Source of the DNA: Rosellinia necatrix
Taxonomy: Eukaryota; Ascomycota; Sordariomycetes; Xylariales; Xylariaceae
DNA length: 64,000 bases
Direction: 5' to 3'
Assembly (NCBI GenBank): GCA_021209875.1
Contig: JAGYVD010000003.1
Span: 1,550,001 to 1,614,000 of the forward strand
This document shows positions 37,899-50,302 of the stretch, in pieces (position 1 is the first letter of the stretch; every line of letters starts with the position of its first letter). The position numbers and the translations under genes are program-made. Under the pieces are notes generated by a model. That model was not told the origin of the DNA, did not search any database, and saw nothing but the letters and a program-made list of their open reading frames with translations.

Positions 37899-40800
37899 AT
37901 AAAATATTTCATAAAATTAACAATAATTTAAATTTATTATTAAATAATATTAATAAAAAACATAGTTTAAGTTTTTAAAAGAATTAAAATAATAATATAA
38001 AATATTCAATCTAAAATAAATAATTATTTAGTTCTGTTTTGAAAATATTAAAACAAAAAATTAATATAATAATAATTATTAAATTATAAATAAATAAAAA
38101 CATAGAAAGAAAGATACAAACTGTAAATTAATAAATATTAAAATATAAAAAAGCCGATTGAAAATAATAATCTATATTAAAATATAAAGAAAACATATAA
38201 CAGCATAAAAGGCTTTAATATATTATAAAAATTTAATATAGCTTAATATAAACAGTTATAAATTATTTATATATTATAAACTATTTAATATAAATATAAT
38301 AATAAATTATATTATAATACTTAAACTAAACTTAAACCTATACCTTTATATAATAATTCATATATTTCTATATAATTAATTAAAATAGAAACACATTAAA
38401 TAGAAAATTAAATAAAACAACTTACAAAATAAAACATACTTTAAATTTTTTTTTAAATATTTTTTTTGTTAATAGCTAAATAGCTAAAAAGTTAAAAATA
38501 TTTTGAAATTATAAGCTGCTATTAATTATATTATTATAAAAAAAAGACCTGCTTTTATAGAAAAAGCATTAAAAGTTTTGATTAAAAGCAAAGCTGTTTA
38601 AGCTTATAGATCTAATAAATATAAAATTGTATATATTATTAAAGATTAAAAAAACAAAAATATTAAAAATAACAAAAATTGCCGCAAAATTATTTATAAT
38701 TTTAATAATAAATAAAATATAAAGCATTAAAATATAAAAAAAACAGAAAAGTAAAGCTATACTATAGTAATTAAGAAAATATTTTTACGCTTATAATAAT
38801 GTTAAAGCTTTTAAAGGCATAAAAAACGCAGAAAAAAATAGACGTTAGTTTTTTATAATAATTAAACATATTAAAGCAGTATATTAATAAAACAAAATTA
38901 ATAACGTTCAAAATAATAAAGAACTGTTTGAAATATTTAATTAATATAAATAAATAAAAAAAATCAAATCTTTTTTATATCAATAAAAATAAAGTTATAA
39001 TGTATATTAAAAGCAAAGCTAAATATTTAATTAAAAATATTTTAATGCGATTGAATATTAAAAACAATTTATTTAGTTACAAATTTCATATTTTCTTAAA
39101 TCTCATAAACCTTTTTAAATTAAATATAATTAATTATAAGCTGTTATAAAATATCATAATTATTCCAAAAAGTTTATAAATATAAAATTAAAATATTTAA
39201 CAGCTGTTTAGCTAGTTATAAATAAATATTATAAATAGTTTATAAAAGGATATTTAAAGTATAATATATTTCTAAAAGTTTAAAAAGAAAATAATATAAT
39301 TATATGTTTAAACATAATTAAAATAAACTTTATTTAATATCAATTTTAAAAGCTAATAGTAGTTTTATTTTGTGAAAAATTTTCTTAAAAGATTTATAAT
39401 ATATAAAATAATATAAATTGTTTTAAAAGCTGGCTTTATAAGCTTTTAGCATGTTAAAATAGTGTTTAAAAAGTCTGCCGTTAATTTAATAGTTAGTTTA
39501 GTTTATAATTTTAAATTCCTTTTTATTAATAAAATAGTTGTAATATTAGTTATTATACATATATAAAAAATATTGAATACACTATTAAAAAATAAACTAA
39601 TAAATAAAATAAAATATTAAAACTACCTTAAATCAATTGTTTAAATTATTAAAACTTTTTAATAAAATAAATAATAATTATATATTTCAAAAACATAAAA
39701 CAGACTTTATAAAATTATTTGCACCATTTTATAAAGCTTTTCGGCTTTATGAATATTTTATATGTTTTATTTATATAAATTCACAAAAAGTATTCTAATT
39801 AATAAAGCTATATTAATAATATTATAATATTTACATTGAAAAAACTTTAAAATAAAATATATATAACGCGAAAAAAAATAAAGTTTTTAAATATAAACAT
39901 ATAAATAAAATTATATTTATATTTAAAAAATAAAAAACGATTTATTTTATATAAGACTAGATTGTATTTAATTTTATTATTAATTTAAAAACAACTTAAA
40001 AATAACGCTAATTTTAAATCTTAATTTTATTAATTTATAAAAGTTTTCATATTTTATTAGCTAAAAGTTTTTTTAAATAAACGTTTAAGGTTTTAGTGTT
40101 ATATAAAAAAAAGCTATAAACATATAAAAATAGCTAATTATATTAAAGCTAGTTTAATTATATTTTAAAGGTTATTAGCAGCAGGCTTATATAAAATAAT
40201 TAAAATGATATTAATATTAGTATTTCTTTATAAAAATGAAATTTATTATAAAAATGTATTAAATTTATAAATAAAATAGTTTTTAGCGGCTAAAAAAAAT
40301 TAATATTAAATTAAAGAAATATAGGTAAACTGTTGAATAGACGTTAATCTATACAGAATATAAAATATTATTTATTTTAAAAACGTTTTTTAAACACAGA
40401 TTATTTATTGCTAATAATATTTTAACTATAAATATTGCTTTAAAATAAACTTAAAATAAATAAGCTTGTAAAATTAAAAAAGTTTATAAAATATATTTAT
40501 CAGCGCTTTATATAATATAAAAATATATATAATAAAACAAAAAAATAAATAAATTTAATAAAATCGTATAAATGTATAGAAAATAGCAAACTTAGAGGTA
40601 AATATTAAATAAATAATATTTTATATATTAAAACCTTTTATAAATTAAAAATAAATTTTATAAAAACGCTAAAAAAATAAAATAATAAAAGTATTTAAAA
40701 ATAATTAATTAACAAATTAATATTTAATACAATGGTTTTTCAAACACATTAAAAACTTGTAATAAATTAAAATATAAATATATTTTTATAAATAGCTAAA

Positions 40801-42118
40801 AATAATTATTAAAAAACATGTTAAATTTAATTTTTATAAAATAGTTTTTAATATTAAAACATTATAAATATTTGAAATAATTTAAAAACTGTTAAATTCT
40901 TTTTATGCTCTATAAAATTATATTATATATAAATAATATTGCAGCTATATAAAACATTTAAAAAACATGTTTATAACTTTATAAAAGTTTTTATATAAAT
41001 ATATAAAATTATAAACAAAATAAATATTAAACTATAATAAACTTTAAAATATTACAGCATTAAAAATAATAAACATATAAATAAATTAGTTAAAAAAAAC
41101 AATGAAAAAACCCCAAAATTTTAAATTAATATTTATAACAGCTAAACTTGAAATAATAATTAAAACTAAAATAAAAACAACTAATAAATAAATATTAAAT
41201 AAAGATATAAATATAAATAGTTTAAAAATATAAGAGCTGCAGAAACTTTTTATAAACTAAATAAACATTTAAACATATATATTTTGTTTAAAAATATTTA
41301 GCTTATTGTTTAAATATTGTATTTATTTATAAAACTATAATTAATATTATAATAAGTTTAATTATTATAAAATAAAAATCTTCTGCTTTTATATGTTTTA
41401 TTTTAAAAAAATAAATAAAAAGTTAAAATATATAGTTTATTATAAAGCAGTAATTATAAGCTAAAAACTTTTCTTAAATTATTTAAACTAGCTTTTAAAT
41501 AAAATAGATTTAAATAAAATAAAAAGAACTAATTAATAAATCTATATAATTTAAACTTAAAATTTTTAATAATAAATATAAATATTAGTAATAATTTATT
41601 TAAAATTTTATAACGTTTTAAAAGTTTTATTAAATAACTAGATATTTTAATAAAATCTGTTTTTTTAACTTAAAACAAATAATGCTGTATTAAAAAAAAC
41701 GTTGTTAAGCGCTAGTAAAAAAAACAAGCAGTAAAAAATTTAAAAATTTAAATTTTTAAAGCTTAAAAACTAAAATTAAATATTTATAATTTTAATTTTA
41801 GAAGATTTAATATTATAAAATTAAATTTAATAATAAACTTAAATATTAAACTAATAAAAATCTATATAAAACTTCTAAAATTTATAAATATATTTAATTA
41901 AATTATATAAATAATATTATTTAAACGTTTATTTAAGCAAATATTGAAGTTTATAAAATTATTAAAAAACTTTATAATTTAAAAATAAAACATATATTTA
42001 AAACTTAAAAATTAAAAATAATAACTCTATATAATATTAACCTAAGTTTATAAAAACATAATTTAATATTATATCTACATTTTATATTATATAAATAAAG
42101 CCTGCTACATTTCAAACT
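37899..42118. other. 4.2 kb AT-rich stretch, no feature identified
   Basis: It is strongly A-rich on the plus strand, with stops in all frames and only short GC flecks. No terminal repeat, tandem array or readable domain was found. It is probably one or more RIP-destroyed elements in plus orientation. Its left neighbour is the solo A repeat and its right neighbour the GC-normal island. Confidence 0.4.
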
Positions 42119-42171
42119 TTTTAAAAAATATACAAAGTAGTGATTAATCGCCCTGTACTAACGTTAAACAT

Positions 42172-42194
42172 AATTCAATTCAATTCAATTCAAT
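42172..42194. repeat. (CAATT)n microsatellite at island edge
   Basis: About 4.5 copies of CAATT mark the left boundary between AT-rich transposon DNA and the GC-normal island. Confidence 0.9.
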
Positions 42195-43071
42195 CCTAGT
42201 TGTTCACCTGAGAGGCAGGCTGCCCCCCTCCCCCAAAAGTTATGATTCATAGCAACTCAAGCTCCCGATTAAACTTTCCAGTAAAATCAAGCAAAGGCTT
42301 GCCTCGGACGCGGTATAGGATATAAAAGTGTACTCAATTCATATCCTGAATTACGGCCGATATATCTAAGCCTGGCATAGTTAACCAGGGTAAAAGATGA
42401 AGCTATTCTACAATCGGGGAAAGTTATAAACACCAAGTGTCAATCCTCAGGGTGTGTATAGCCCTCTAGGTGGTCAAGATCAGTATATAAGAAAGCAGTA
42501 GCTAGGTAGAAGGCATCCAGTATTGCACTAACTGAGGAACTAAATCACTAGGTAGGTTGGACGGGTAGTACATCCGTTTATATAGTAAAATGTGTGTGGG
42601 TCGAAGTACCCGCCACCAGGATTACCTGCCTCCCACATTCCAATAAAAATCCCGGGTCCAAGAGTTTACAGATCACCCAGATCATCTGGACCGGCGATCG
42701 CCTGCATGATGCTATACGATAGATTCTTGACAGATAGATCACGCTCACTGGCTTATCTATAGGGGAGCGGACGGGACCCCGAATTCTCCGGTGGCTATGC
42801 TGAAACATGATAAATTTTCTTTTTCTACATTGAGCTGAGTATCAAATTGACAAGAATCCAGATTAGCTGTTCGGGGCTAACTAGGCGACGTCGAACGCGA
42901 ACGAGAGTACTCCTTCGGCATACCCCCTGATCGAGGCTTTTTTCTTTCTTCAGAAGGCATCAATGCTAGACAATGCCAGTTAATAATTACAACCCTCTTC
43001 AGCCTTTCCGAGTACACGGCGAGTTTCAGCGGGTGGCGCAACTTGTATGTACACTGGGCAAGGCTCGTAAA
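42195..43071. other. Intergenic DNA downstream of the DUF1365 gene
   Basis: There are 877 bp of normal composition with no frame I can support as a gene. A minus-strand frame at 42578-42808 (76 codons) has no recognisable features. The stretch presumably contains the 3' untranslated region and polyadenylation site of the DUF1365 gene next to its stop at 43072. Confidence 0.5.
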
Positions 43072-44824
43072 CTATTGGCCCCCAATTCGGGCCATTATCT
43101 TTGCCCGTAATTGAAGTACCAAAACAGCTAACATAAACTGGATCTGAAGCTTCAGGGGGAAGCGTTTGCGGACGAAATAGTCCAAGAAATTCCATGCGTC
43201 CGGAGCAGGTGATAATAATATGGATGAGAGTTCATTGGAGCCGCCTGAACGGCTTTTGGGACATCCTGGATCCGGATACGCGCCCTTCGCCGGCGTCGTG
43301 TGACGAAGGCGCTTGTAAAAATACCATAGCGCTCTCTGAATAAAGTGGAATTGGCATGGCAGAGGATCGTTGGTACTCCGAGATTCAACAAGTTCCGCCT
43401 CCCTAAGTAGTCGCATCAGCTTGAGCGGGTCGTTTGAGGATGCGGTATGATTTTCGTCATGTGGATCGAGTAGCGTATTAGCGAGGAAGCCACTGAGATT
43501 TCTGTATGTCATCATTTGCCGAAAGAACTGAGGTGTGTGAACTTTTAATTCAATGCAACCCTCCATAGCATGCGGATGTTTGTGCTGACTTGCGCCTTCA
43601 TCTCCAATATGTAGTCGGACACGGACTAGCTCAGGATAAGATTGGGCTATGTTACAAGGCTTATGTAGCTGTTGAAATAGTAACTGGAGATATTGACTCC
43701 AGATAGACGCTAATAATTTCTCGCTCGACGTAGCATTACGCGGTATTGCTGTGATTTTTGGCTCTGGGCGATACCATATATGCAATTTGCGTACATGTGA
43801 TAGAACGAATGCCTGAATTAGAATCCTTGGATCTGTATATTCGGTTTAGCTGGTGTGGTGTCAAGGAAAGCCGTGTGTCTTTACTCACATGTGAGAAATA
43901 CAACCCAAGACCAAGTCAACAGGAACCAAACAGCTTTGGCTACTGGATATCTGGATGGATCTATGGCGGTTTCAGTAGACCACCATCGAGCAACAAGTTT
44001 CGGTTGTCCTTGAGAGGTACACAAAGTCACAGTGACAGAGAAGTCTTTTGTCTTCGCTGGATCACTGGTGGAAATTGAATATGAGCCTTTCCGCGAATTG
44101 AATGGGGATACATGGAAGTCTTTCCCATGAGTCTGCTGGAAAAGGGTAGATGCACCTCCGTTGGAGAAAACATAAACTCGCCTCTCGTCAAAGGTATTGT
44201 TGACTTCTGCTATAACGTTTTTCAGTTCCAGATCCTTTGTATATAGATACCAGAATGACGCTGGACTGGATTTGTACCCCATAATGCTGGGTGAAGTGAT
44301 TAAGTACACGTGAGGGAAATCCTTTGGTTTTATCCCCTAAAATCTCGTCAGTCTAGCATGAATCAAAGAGTTATACATTGCGAAACCTGAAAATCGAAAC
44401 GTACTTGCTGTTCAAGGTAGAAATCCAGATGGTCCGAAAGACATTCCGAGGAACCGACCCGATGGAGGTGGTCGTGGGCAGATATGTTGAAGAAGCGGCA
44501 TTCCCACCAAGACCTGGGGTCTACTGCCACAAGCCAATTTTGCGCTGGTGAACGTACCGGAACTCCAATAGAGAGATAGGGGTAAACGAAGCTGTGTAGT
44601 CTTGGTAATAAGCGTCGATGAGAGATCTTGGCTTTGATGATCTGAGTACGATGAATAGAAACATTATTATGAGCAAGTTTCATTGAGGACCATTGTTTTC
44701 CGCCAGTTTGCGAGCGACTACCATCGATCGTAAATAGCCGAACAACTACAAGCGCAAAGAATATGCCTATGAGCCATGGCATGAGCGCCCAGATGTTTTG
44801 ATATGCTTTCATGATATTGCCCAT
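43072..44824 (-). CDS. DUF1365-family membrane-anchored protein, three exons
   Basis: Exons are 44824-44405, 44336-43889 and 43832-43072 (stop TAG), totalling 1629 nt and 542 residues. The start is the first in-frame ATG (A at -3); a second lies at 44812, and the frame upstream offers only a GTG. Residues ~11-31 form one hydrophobic, probably membrane-anchoring segment. DUF1365 signatures follow in order: HRRLLPRLHSFVYPY (69-83), GYKSSPASFWYLY (160-172), EVNNTF (184-189), DFHVSPFN (213-220) and YPRILIQA...KLHIWYRPEP (290-313). Splicing joins the domain without a break across both introns, which supports the model. The family's biochemical function is not established. In bacteria these genes often sit beside flavin amine-oxidase-like and cyclopropane-fatty-acid-synthase-like genes, suggesting lipid modification. 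No such neighbour occurs here. The gene has normal base use and no stops or frameshifts. It stands ~0.9 kb and ~0.6 kb from RIP-mutated DNA. Domain assignment is firm; the exact start and the C-terminal ~200 residues are less certain. Confidence 0.85.
43833..43888 (-). other. Intron 2 of the DUF1365 gene (56 nt)
   Basis: The donor is ACAT|GTGAGT, the branch-type motif is GCTAAAC, and the acceptor is TACAG|AT. It is phase 1. Removal creates a Tyr codon and joins VVFLT to YPRILIQA in the expected frame. The next possible acceptor (TTCAG) would break the frame. Confidence 0.8.
44337..44404 (-). other. Intron 1 of the DUF1365 gene (68 nt)
   Basis: The donor is CAA|GTACGT, the branch-type motif is CTGAC, and the acceptor is TTTTAG|GGG. 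It sits in phase 0 between residues 140 and 141, and joins ...FYLEQQ to GIKPKDFPHVYL within the domain. Reading through it would give a stop. Confidence 0.85.
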
Positions 44825-45386
44825 TATTCCAAGTTCTTGTTTCTTAGTAAAAAGCGTCTCGTCGACTCCAAGATGAAACACTGTGCTGCGAAGACGCTAT
44901 TCTTAATTGTTCTACAGATTTTGTGGCTAAAGGTACATATCCATCTTCGTTATCGGGAAAGACATTATTCAATACTGCCGGACTTATACTAGTAAACGGC
45001 CTGTTATCATTTCGCCAGAGCCTCCGGCAGACTACTGTCAGATCCAAATAATACTGTTTAAGTCTTTCCTGATTGGGAAGTATGTACCGTACGTGATGGA
45101 TGATTCGTACTGTGTTTTCTTGGTATCAAATCAATGGAATTTGGCAACGGAAGTATGACGCTCGGAAGAGGTCCTAATTTCCCTCAACTTCCAATTTGGT
45201 GCATGTCATGCCAGCACGGCGTGATCAGCTACCGGGACTCTGGAAGTGCTGTAGCTAGTCATGATCGGACCGAAGCCCGGACTCAAATGCCATGTCGGTT
45301 CATGTTTAGGCTATCCAATTCGCAGTAGCGACGGGGTCTAGGGTTGTAAAAAGCCCAGCCCATGGGCGCCCATAATAGCCCATGGG
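44825..45386. other. Upstream region of the DUF1365 gene
   Basis: It is of normal composition and presumably holds the 5' untranslated region and promoter on the minus strand. No convincing additional gene is seen. The plus-strand frame at 45134-45328 (64 codons) has an ATG but no signal peptide, domain or splice support. Near 45357-45390 there are overlapping copies of AGCCCATGGGC, which form inverted repeats at the island's right edge. Confidence 0.5.
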
Positions 45387-45479
45387 CTCTTGGCAGGCCC
45401 CCATAAAAACTTATAAGCTTTTGGCGGGCTTTTATAAAAACTTATAAGCTTTTAGCAGGCTTTTATAAAAGTTTATAAG
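45387..45479. repeat. Three 31-bp tandem repeats with graded RIP damage
   Basis: The units lie at 45387-45417, 45418-45448 and 45449-45479. Unit 1 begins CTCTTGGCAGGCCCCC, unit 2 CTTTTGGCGGGCTTTT and unit 3 CTTTTAGCAGGCTTTT. The GC-bearing positions thus become T or A step by step toward the transposon side. Confidence 0.9.
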
Positions 45480-45549
45480 TTTAAAAAAAACTATTAAAAA
45501 TTTATAAGTTTTTATAAACTTTTTATAAATTAAAAATTAAAAATTATTT

Positions 45550-45830
45550 AAAAGGCCTAAAGCAAGCTTGCAAGCGTGATAAAAATTACAAAAAAGTTTA
45601 AGAGTTAAAAGTAAAAAAAACCAGACGTACAAATAGAATAACTATTCGGCTTGCGTTTTGTTATATAGGTCAACTTTTTAGTAGTTAATTTCCTACTTTT
45701 ATATAAACAGCCAAAAGCTGTCTTTCTGGACTAGCCGTATTTGTTTTTAAATTCGGTTGGTAATTTGTATTGTATAGCACGCGCGCGCAGGTGCAGTCCG
45801 CCGCGTAAGGCCTGCAAAGCTTACATGTAC
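45550..45830. repeat. Left LTR of E
   Basis: It matches 49293-49573 over its full length with mainly C/T and G/A differences. Both copies keep the CACGCGCGYGCAGGTGCAG block (Y = C or T), so this part resisted mutation in both. Confidence 0.75.
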
Positions 45831-48800
45831 TACAGAATTAAATATATTATTAAATATGTTTATTAAAACTTATATAAATAATAAAATTTAAGTTGCGTAT
45901 GATATAATAATAATAATTTAGCTTAATATTTAAACAAAAAAATATTGCATTAGCTAATATATTTTAATAATATATTAAAATAATTTATATAAATATAAGT
46001 CTACGTAACTTTTTATAAAATAATATATATATATATATTAAATAAACTTTAATAAAAGTCCTTTGTTTTATATATATATATACGCCAAGCTATTAATATT
46101 ATATAAAAAACCTGCATATATACTAAATAAGTTTATAACTTTTGTTTTATATAACAAGCTTTATATATATTTTATTTAGTTTTATTTAAAAAAACTTTTA
46201 AAATAAAAGTTTTTAATAAGCTTTTTAAAAAAAAAAACCAGAGCTTAAATAATTATTAATTATAATATAACTTTTTTATAACTTATTATAAAACATAGAA
46301 CTATTTATAAAAAAAATCTTTTAAAGCTAATATTTTATTTATATAAAAACTTAAGTATTTTTTTTTAAGTTTTATAAAAGTTTTAAAATTAAACGTATAT
46401 AGCAGTGTTTTTTAAAAACATTAGCTAGCAGTAGCAGATTTAATAATAAGTTAGCATTTGTTTTATTGTTTAAATATTAAATAAAAATAGTATTTAATAA
46501 TTTAAATAAATTTTTATATTATAAAATTTTTTTAAAACATAATTATATTTTTATTTTTAAAAGCTTTAAAAAATATTATTTTTATAAAATTTTAAATATT
46601 TTATATTGCTTTAAACATTATATTTAAATTAATATTATTTTATATATTATTTATATAAAACTTTAAAATAAATAAAAATTTTTAATTTAATTTTTTTTTT
46701 TTTATTTCTATTAAAATAATATTTCTAGCGTTTAATTATATATTTTAAAATTTAATTTATAATAACTTTATAAAAATAATTTTAGCAAAATAAATCTATT
46801 TAAAATTTTCGACAGCAAAAAATATGTTTTTATTATTAAAAATATAACTATTTATTAAAGTTTTTAATAAATATGTTTTTTTTATTTAAAATATATTAAA
46901 GTTTATAAAATTTTTTAAAATAATTAAATAGTTTTTAAATAGTTTAAACTTAATTTTGTTTAATATTCTAATTTTAAAGTTTAAAAAATAATTAATGTTT
47001 TTATTTTTTAAATATAAATTAATTTAAAAATTAGTTTAATAAGCTTTTTAACTTTTATTAATGCTTATAATATAAAATTATTAATATAAATATATAAAAT
47101 ATTATTAATATATTGTTTATTATATAAAATATTTAAATAGTTATTAATATATAGTTTATATTCTGCTATGTAAAATTAATAATATTAAAAAAACAAGCAA
47201 TTTTTATAGCTAGGCTTTTTTATTAATAAAAATATTTTAAGCTATATTTAAATATAAAATAATTATTAGTAATATTTAAAAGTTTATTTATTATTTAAGC
47301 TTAATATAGTTTTATATAATATAAATCGTTATATTTTATATTATATATTTATATATTTTTTAATTAATTTTAAAAAATATTAAAATAATATATTATTATA
47401 TCTGCTATTATTAAAAAATACGTTATAGCTATATTTTTAAAAATAATAATGTTATATAAAATTGTTTTAATAACGTAATAATTTATATGTTATTATTAAT
47501 TGCTTTTTAAAAATTTAAATAAAACTTTAGCAGCTAAGTTATATATAGTTTTATAATAAAAATAATAAGTTTAAAAATAAAAATTTCTTATAAATTTTAA
47601 ATAGCCTTGTAAACATAAAAACTTGTTTTTATAATTTTAAATTATTAAAAAAAGCTTTTTTGTTTAATAAAACTTATTAGATATTTTAATAATATGTTAA
47701 TAAAAGCTTTAATTTTATTTTATATTATATTATTTTAAACAAAAGTTTTAATTATTATAACTTTTTAAAATTATTTATTATATTATTTAAATATTTTTAT
47801 AGTTTTTATAATATTAATTTAAAAATATTATTATTATTTTTAAATTTTTATTAAATATTATTGTACAAAGTTTATATTTTTATAAATATTTTTAAATATT
47901 ATTTAATTTAAGTTTATTTTAATAAACTAAAAAAAATATTATAAAATTTATTAATCGGTTTTATAAGTTTTAATCGTTTTTTTTAATTTTTATTTTATAT
48001 AATGTTTAGTTTTTTTAAGTTAACTATTTATTTTAAAATATTAAGTTTTAAATTATATAGTTCTATAAATAGTTTATTAATTTTAGCTTTTTATTTAATT
48101 TTAATTTTAAAATTACTTTATATTTTTAAATAATTTATTATGTTTAGCGGTATAAATAAAATATTTATTTTTAATACTAAATTATTTTTATTTTACAAAA
48201 TAATAATATATTATTTAATATATAAACTTTTAATTAAATTAAACGTTAATAAAATAATTATAAGCATTTTAATTAAAAATTTAACTTATATATTAATTAA
48301 TAATTTAATTAAAATGCTGTTTAAAAAATTAAAATAATATTATATTTAACTTTTTTAAAGCTTTAAGTCTTTTTTAAAAACGTTTTTTAAGTTTTTTTAA
48401 AACATTTAAATAGCTTTTTTAACGCTTAAATATTATTAACATATTGTTTTTAAAATAATATATTATATAATATTTTATAAATATATAAATTAACGTTTAA
48501 TTTTTCCTGCGACTTTTTATTTATAAATTTATATAAATTTTTAAAATAAGTTTATTTATTTTAAATTTTTAATTTTTTAATAAATAGCAATTTTAACAAA
48601 AGCTTTATTAAGTTCTGCTATATTTTTATATAAATTATATTTATTATTTTTAAACTAAAAATAAACAGTTTATTTTTGCCTGCTTATAGTCCATGTTTAA
48701 CCAAGATTTTTTAAAGCAAGTTATAATTCTGTTTTATTTTTATTTATATAATTATAAATATTTTAAAATATTTTTTTGTTATATATTAATATAACTTTAT

Positions 48801-49292
48801 AAAATATTTTTTATTTATTATTTTAAATTAAAATATTTTTTAAAAAAGAATTTTAATTTTTATTATTAATAATTTTTAAAAACTGTTTTTTAAAAAGTTT
48901 AAAAGTTTATTAATAATAATATTAAATATGTTTTTTAATATTTTTAAAAAAATTTTAAAATATTAAAATTTTAAATGTTTTAATATTTTTAATTAAAATA
49001 AAAATATATTATTTATTTTATATATTTATATTATATAAAAAGTTTTATTAATTTAACTATATTATTTATATATATTAATAAGTTTAAAAACAAAAGTTTA
49101 AAAGCTTTATAGTATATAATTAAAACTATTTTAACATAATTTTTATTAATATAAAATATAAACATAAAGTTATAGATTTTTATTTATATTTAATTTTATA
49201 ATAAAAAAATAATAATAATAAAAAAGTTGTATTAAAAAGCTATTTTTATAAAAAATAAAATAAAATAATAAACAATTTTTATAAAAAAAATT

Positions 49293-49574
49293 AAAAAGCT
49301 TAAAACAAGCTTGCAAGCATAATAAAAATTACAAAAAAGTTTAAAAATTAAAAATAAAAAAAACTAAACGTGCAAATAAAATAATTATTCGGCTTATGTT
49401 TTCTTATATAAATTAACTCTTTAGTAATTAGTTTTCTACTTTCATATAAACAGCTAAAAGCTGTTTTTCCGGACTAGCCGTATTTATTTTTAAATTTGGT
49501 TAGTGATTTATATCGCGTAGCACGCGCGTGCAGGTGCAGTCCGCCGCGTGGGGCCTGCAGGGCTTGCATGTGCA
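49293..49574. repeat. Right LTR of E
   Basis: It ends GCCTGCAGGGCTTGCATGTG-CA at ~49574 and is directly followed by ATGAC and an (AAT)n run. Its outer ~75 bp are GC-rich. Confidence 0.75.
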
Positions 49575-49580
49575 TATGAC

Positions 49581-49668
<88 letters not shown>

Positions 49669-49672
49669 TTAT
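49581..49672. repeat. (AAT)n microsatellite
   Basis: About 90 bp are nearly pure AAT triplets with a single TGAT interruption near 49627. The run begins a few bases beyond the right end of element E. Confidence 0.95.
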
Positions 49673-50002
49673 AAATAATTAAAAAGATAATATAAATTAT
49701 AAAATAAATATATATAATAAAAAGCTACAATAAAAAACTAAAATGTTAATATTAATATATAATAAAATATAAATTTAAACTTTTTTTAAAATAAATTATA
49801 TAAAAAAAGTTAAAACAAGAGTTTTAATTTTTATATTAATTTTATATAAATTATAATTTAATATATATTTCAAATAATTTTATCATATTAAAAAATATTA
49901 ATATAATTTATAAATTAATTTAATATATAATTACTATGAATTTTAATATCGCAGTAAAACTGTTTTATTTTAAATAATAATATAATTTATATATTAATAT
50001 TT
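49673..50002. other. AT-rich spacer between E and A copy 2
   Basis: It is AT-rich with no repeat or frame of note. It ends in ATATTAATATTT next to the tip of A. A clear target duplication for A copy 2 could not be established because both flanks are low-complexity AT. Confidence 0.4.
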
Positions 50003-50302
50003 AACAGAAGTGTGGATCGATTTTTAAAAGATTTATTAATTACTAAAAGCATAGTAATACTTTAAAAATATTTAATATAAATAATTAAATTTACTAAAAG
50101 TTTTTATTTAATATAATAAGCTGTAGGTATATATATATATTAATTATATAGCAGAAATAAATTTAAAAATTATTTTTGTTTTAAACGTATAATATTTATA
50201 AATGCAGGATTAAAACTATATTTTATATATATATTTTTTATTTAAAAATTTTTAAAATAAAATTTCTCTCTTAATTATTAAGCTGTTTTATATTATTATT
50301 AT
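50003..50302. repeat. Left terminal repeat of A copy 2
   Basis: The tip AACAGAAGTGTGGATCGAT is preserved. The inner half is AT-converted (CTGTTTTATATTATTATTAT corresponds to CCGTTCCACACTACGGTTAT in the solo copy). Confidence 0.8.

Larger units (their letters stand above)
42119..45386. other. Island of normal base composition (single-copy DNA)
   Basis: Base composition jumps to roughly balanced GC within a few tens of bases at both edges, and no transition decay is seen inside. The left edge carries a pentanucleotide run (42172-42194). The right edge grades into a 31-bp tandem repeat. This is the only stretch in the window that looks like ordinary genic DNA, and it holds the DUF1365 gene. Confidence 0.85.
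45550..49574. mobile_element. E: ~4.0 kb LTR element, RIP-degraded
   Basis: Direct repeats of ~281 bp lie at 45550-45830 and 49293-49573. Shared landmarks are CAAGCTTGCAAGC, the CAGC-AAAAGCTG hairpin, GGACTAGCCGTATTT, and a GC-rich end GCAGGTGCAGTCCGCCGCGT. The constant offset (3743) across the repeat supports one unit. The left limit of the repeats is blurred by AT-rich sequence and may extend further. The interior (45831-49292) has no readable domain. The open plus-strand frame at 48140-48337 is low-complexity Ile/Leu/Lys and is not credible as a gene. At 4 kb it is short for an autonomous retrotransposon and may be non-autonomous. Confidence 0.7.

Noticed and set aside
42578..42808. 76-codon minus-strand frame in the island
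   Set aside because: No ATG with context, domain, signal peptide or splice support. Length is within chance for balanced-GC DNA.
42980..43195. Minus-strand frame overlapping the end of the DUF1365 gene as an alternative last exon
   Set aside because: The main frame reads to its own stop at 43072 with no intron needed. The other frame shows no family similarity.
43758..44078. Plus-strand frame of 106 codons inside the DUF1365 gene
   Set aside because: It lies antisense to exons 2 and 3 and intron 2. It is a shadow of the real gene.
44822..44881. Longer N-terminus of the DUF1365 protein starting at 44881
   Set aside because: The codon there is GTG. The first ATG in frame is at 44824, just ahead of the membrane segment.
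44844..45047. Minus-strand frame of 67 codons upstream of the DUF1365 gene as an extra first exon
   Set aside because: It opens with TTG rather than ATG, is in a different frame, and no donor/acceptor pair was found that joins it usefully. It is treated as 5' untranslated or promoter DNA.
45134..45328. 64-codon plus-strand frame near the island edge as a small secreted effector
   Set aside because: It has an ATG but no hydrophobic signal peptide and only two or three cysteines in no recognisable spacing.
48140..48337. 65-codon plus-strand frame inside element E
   Set aside because: Low-complexity Ile/Lys/Leu/Asn sequence expected from AT-only DNA. No support.
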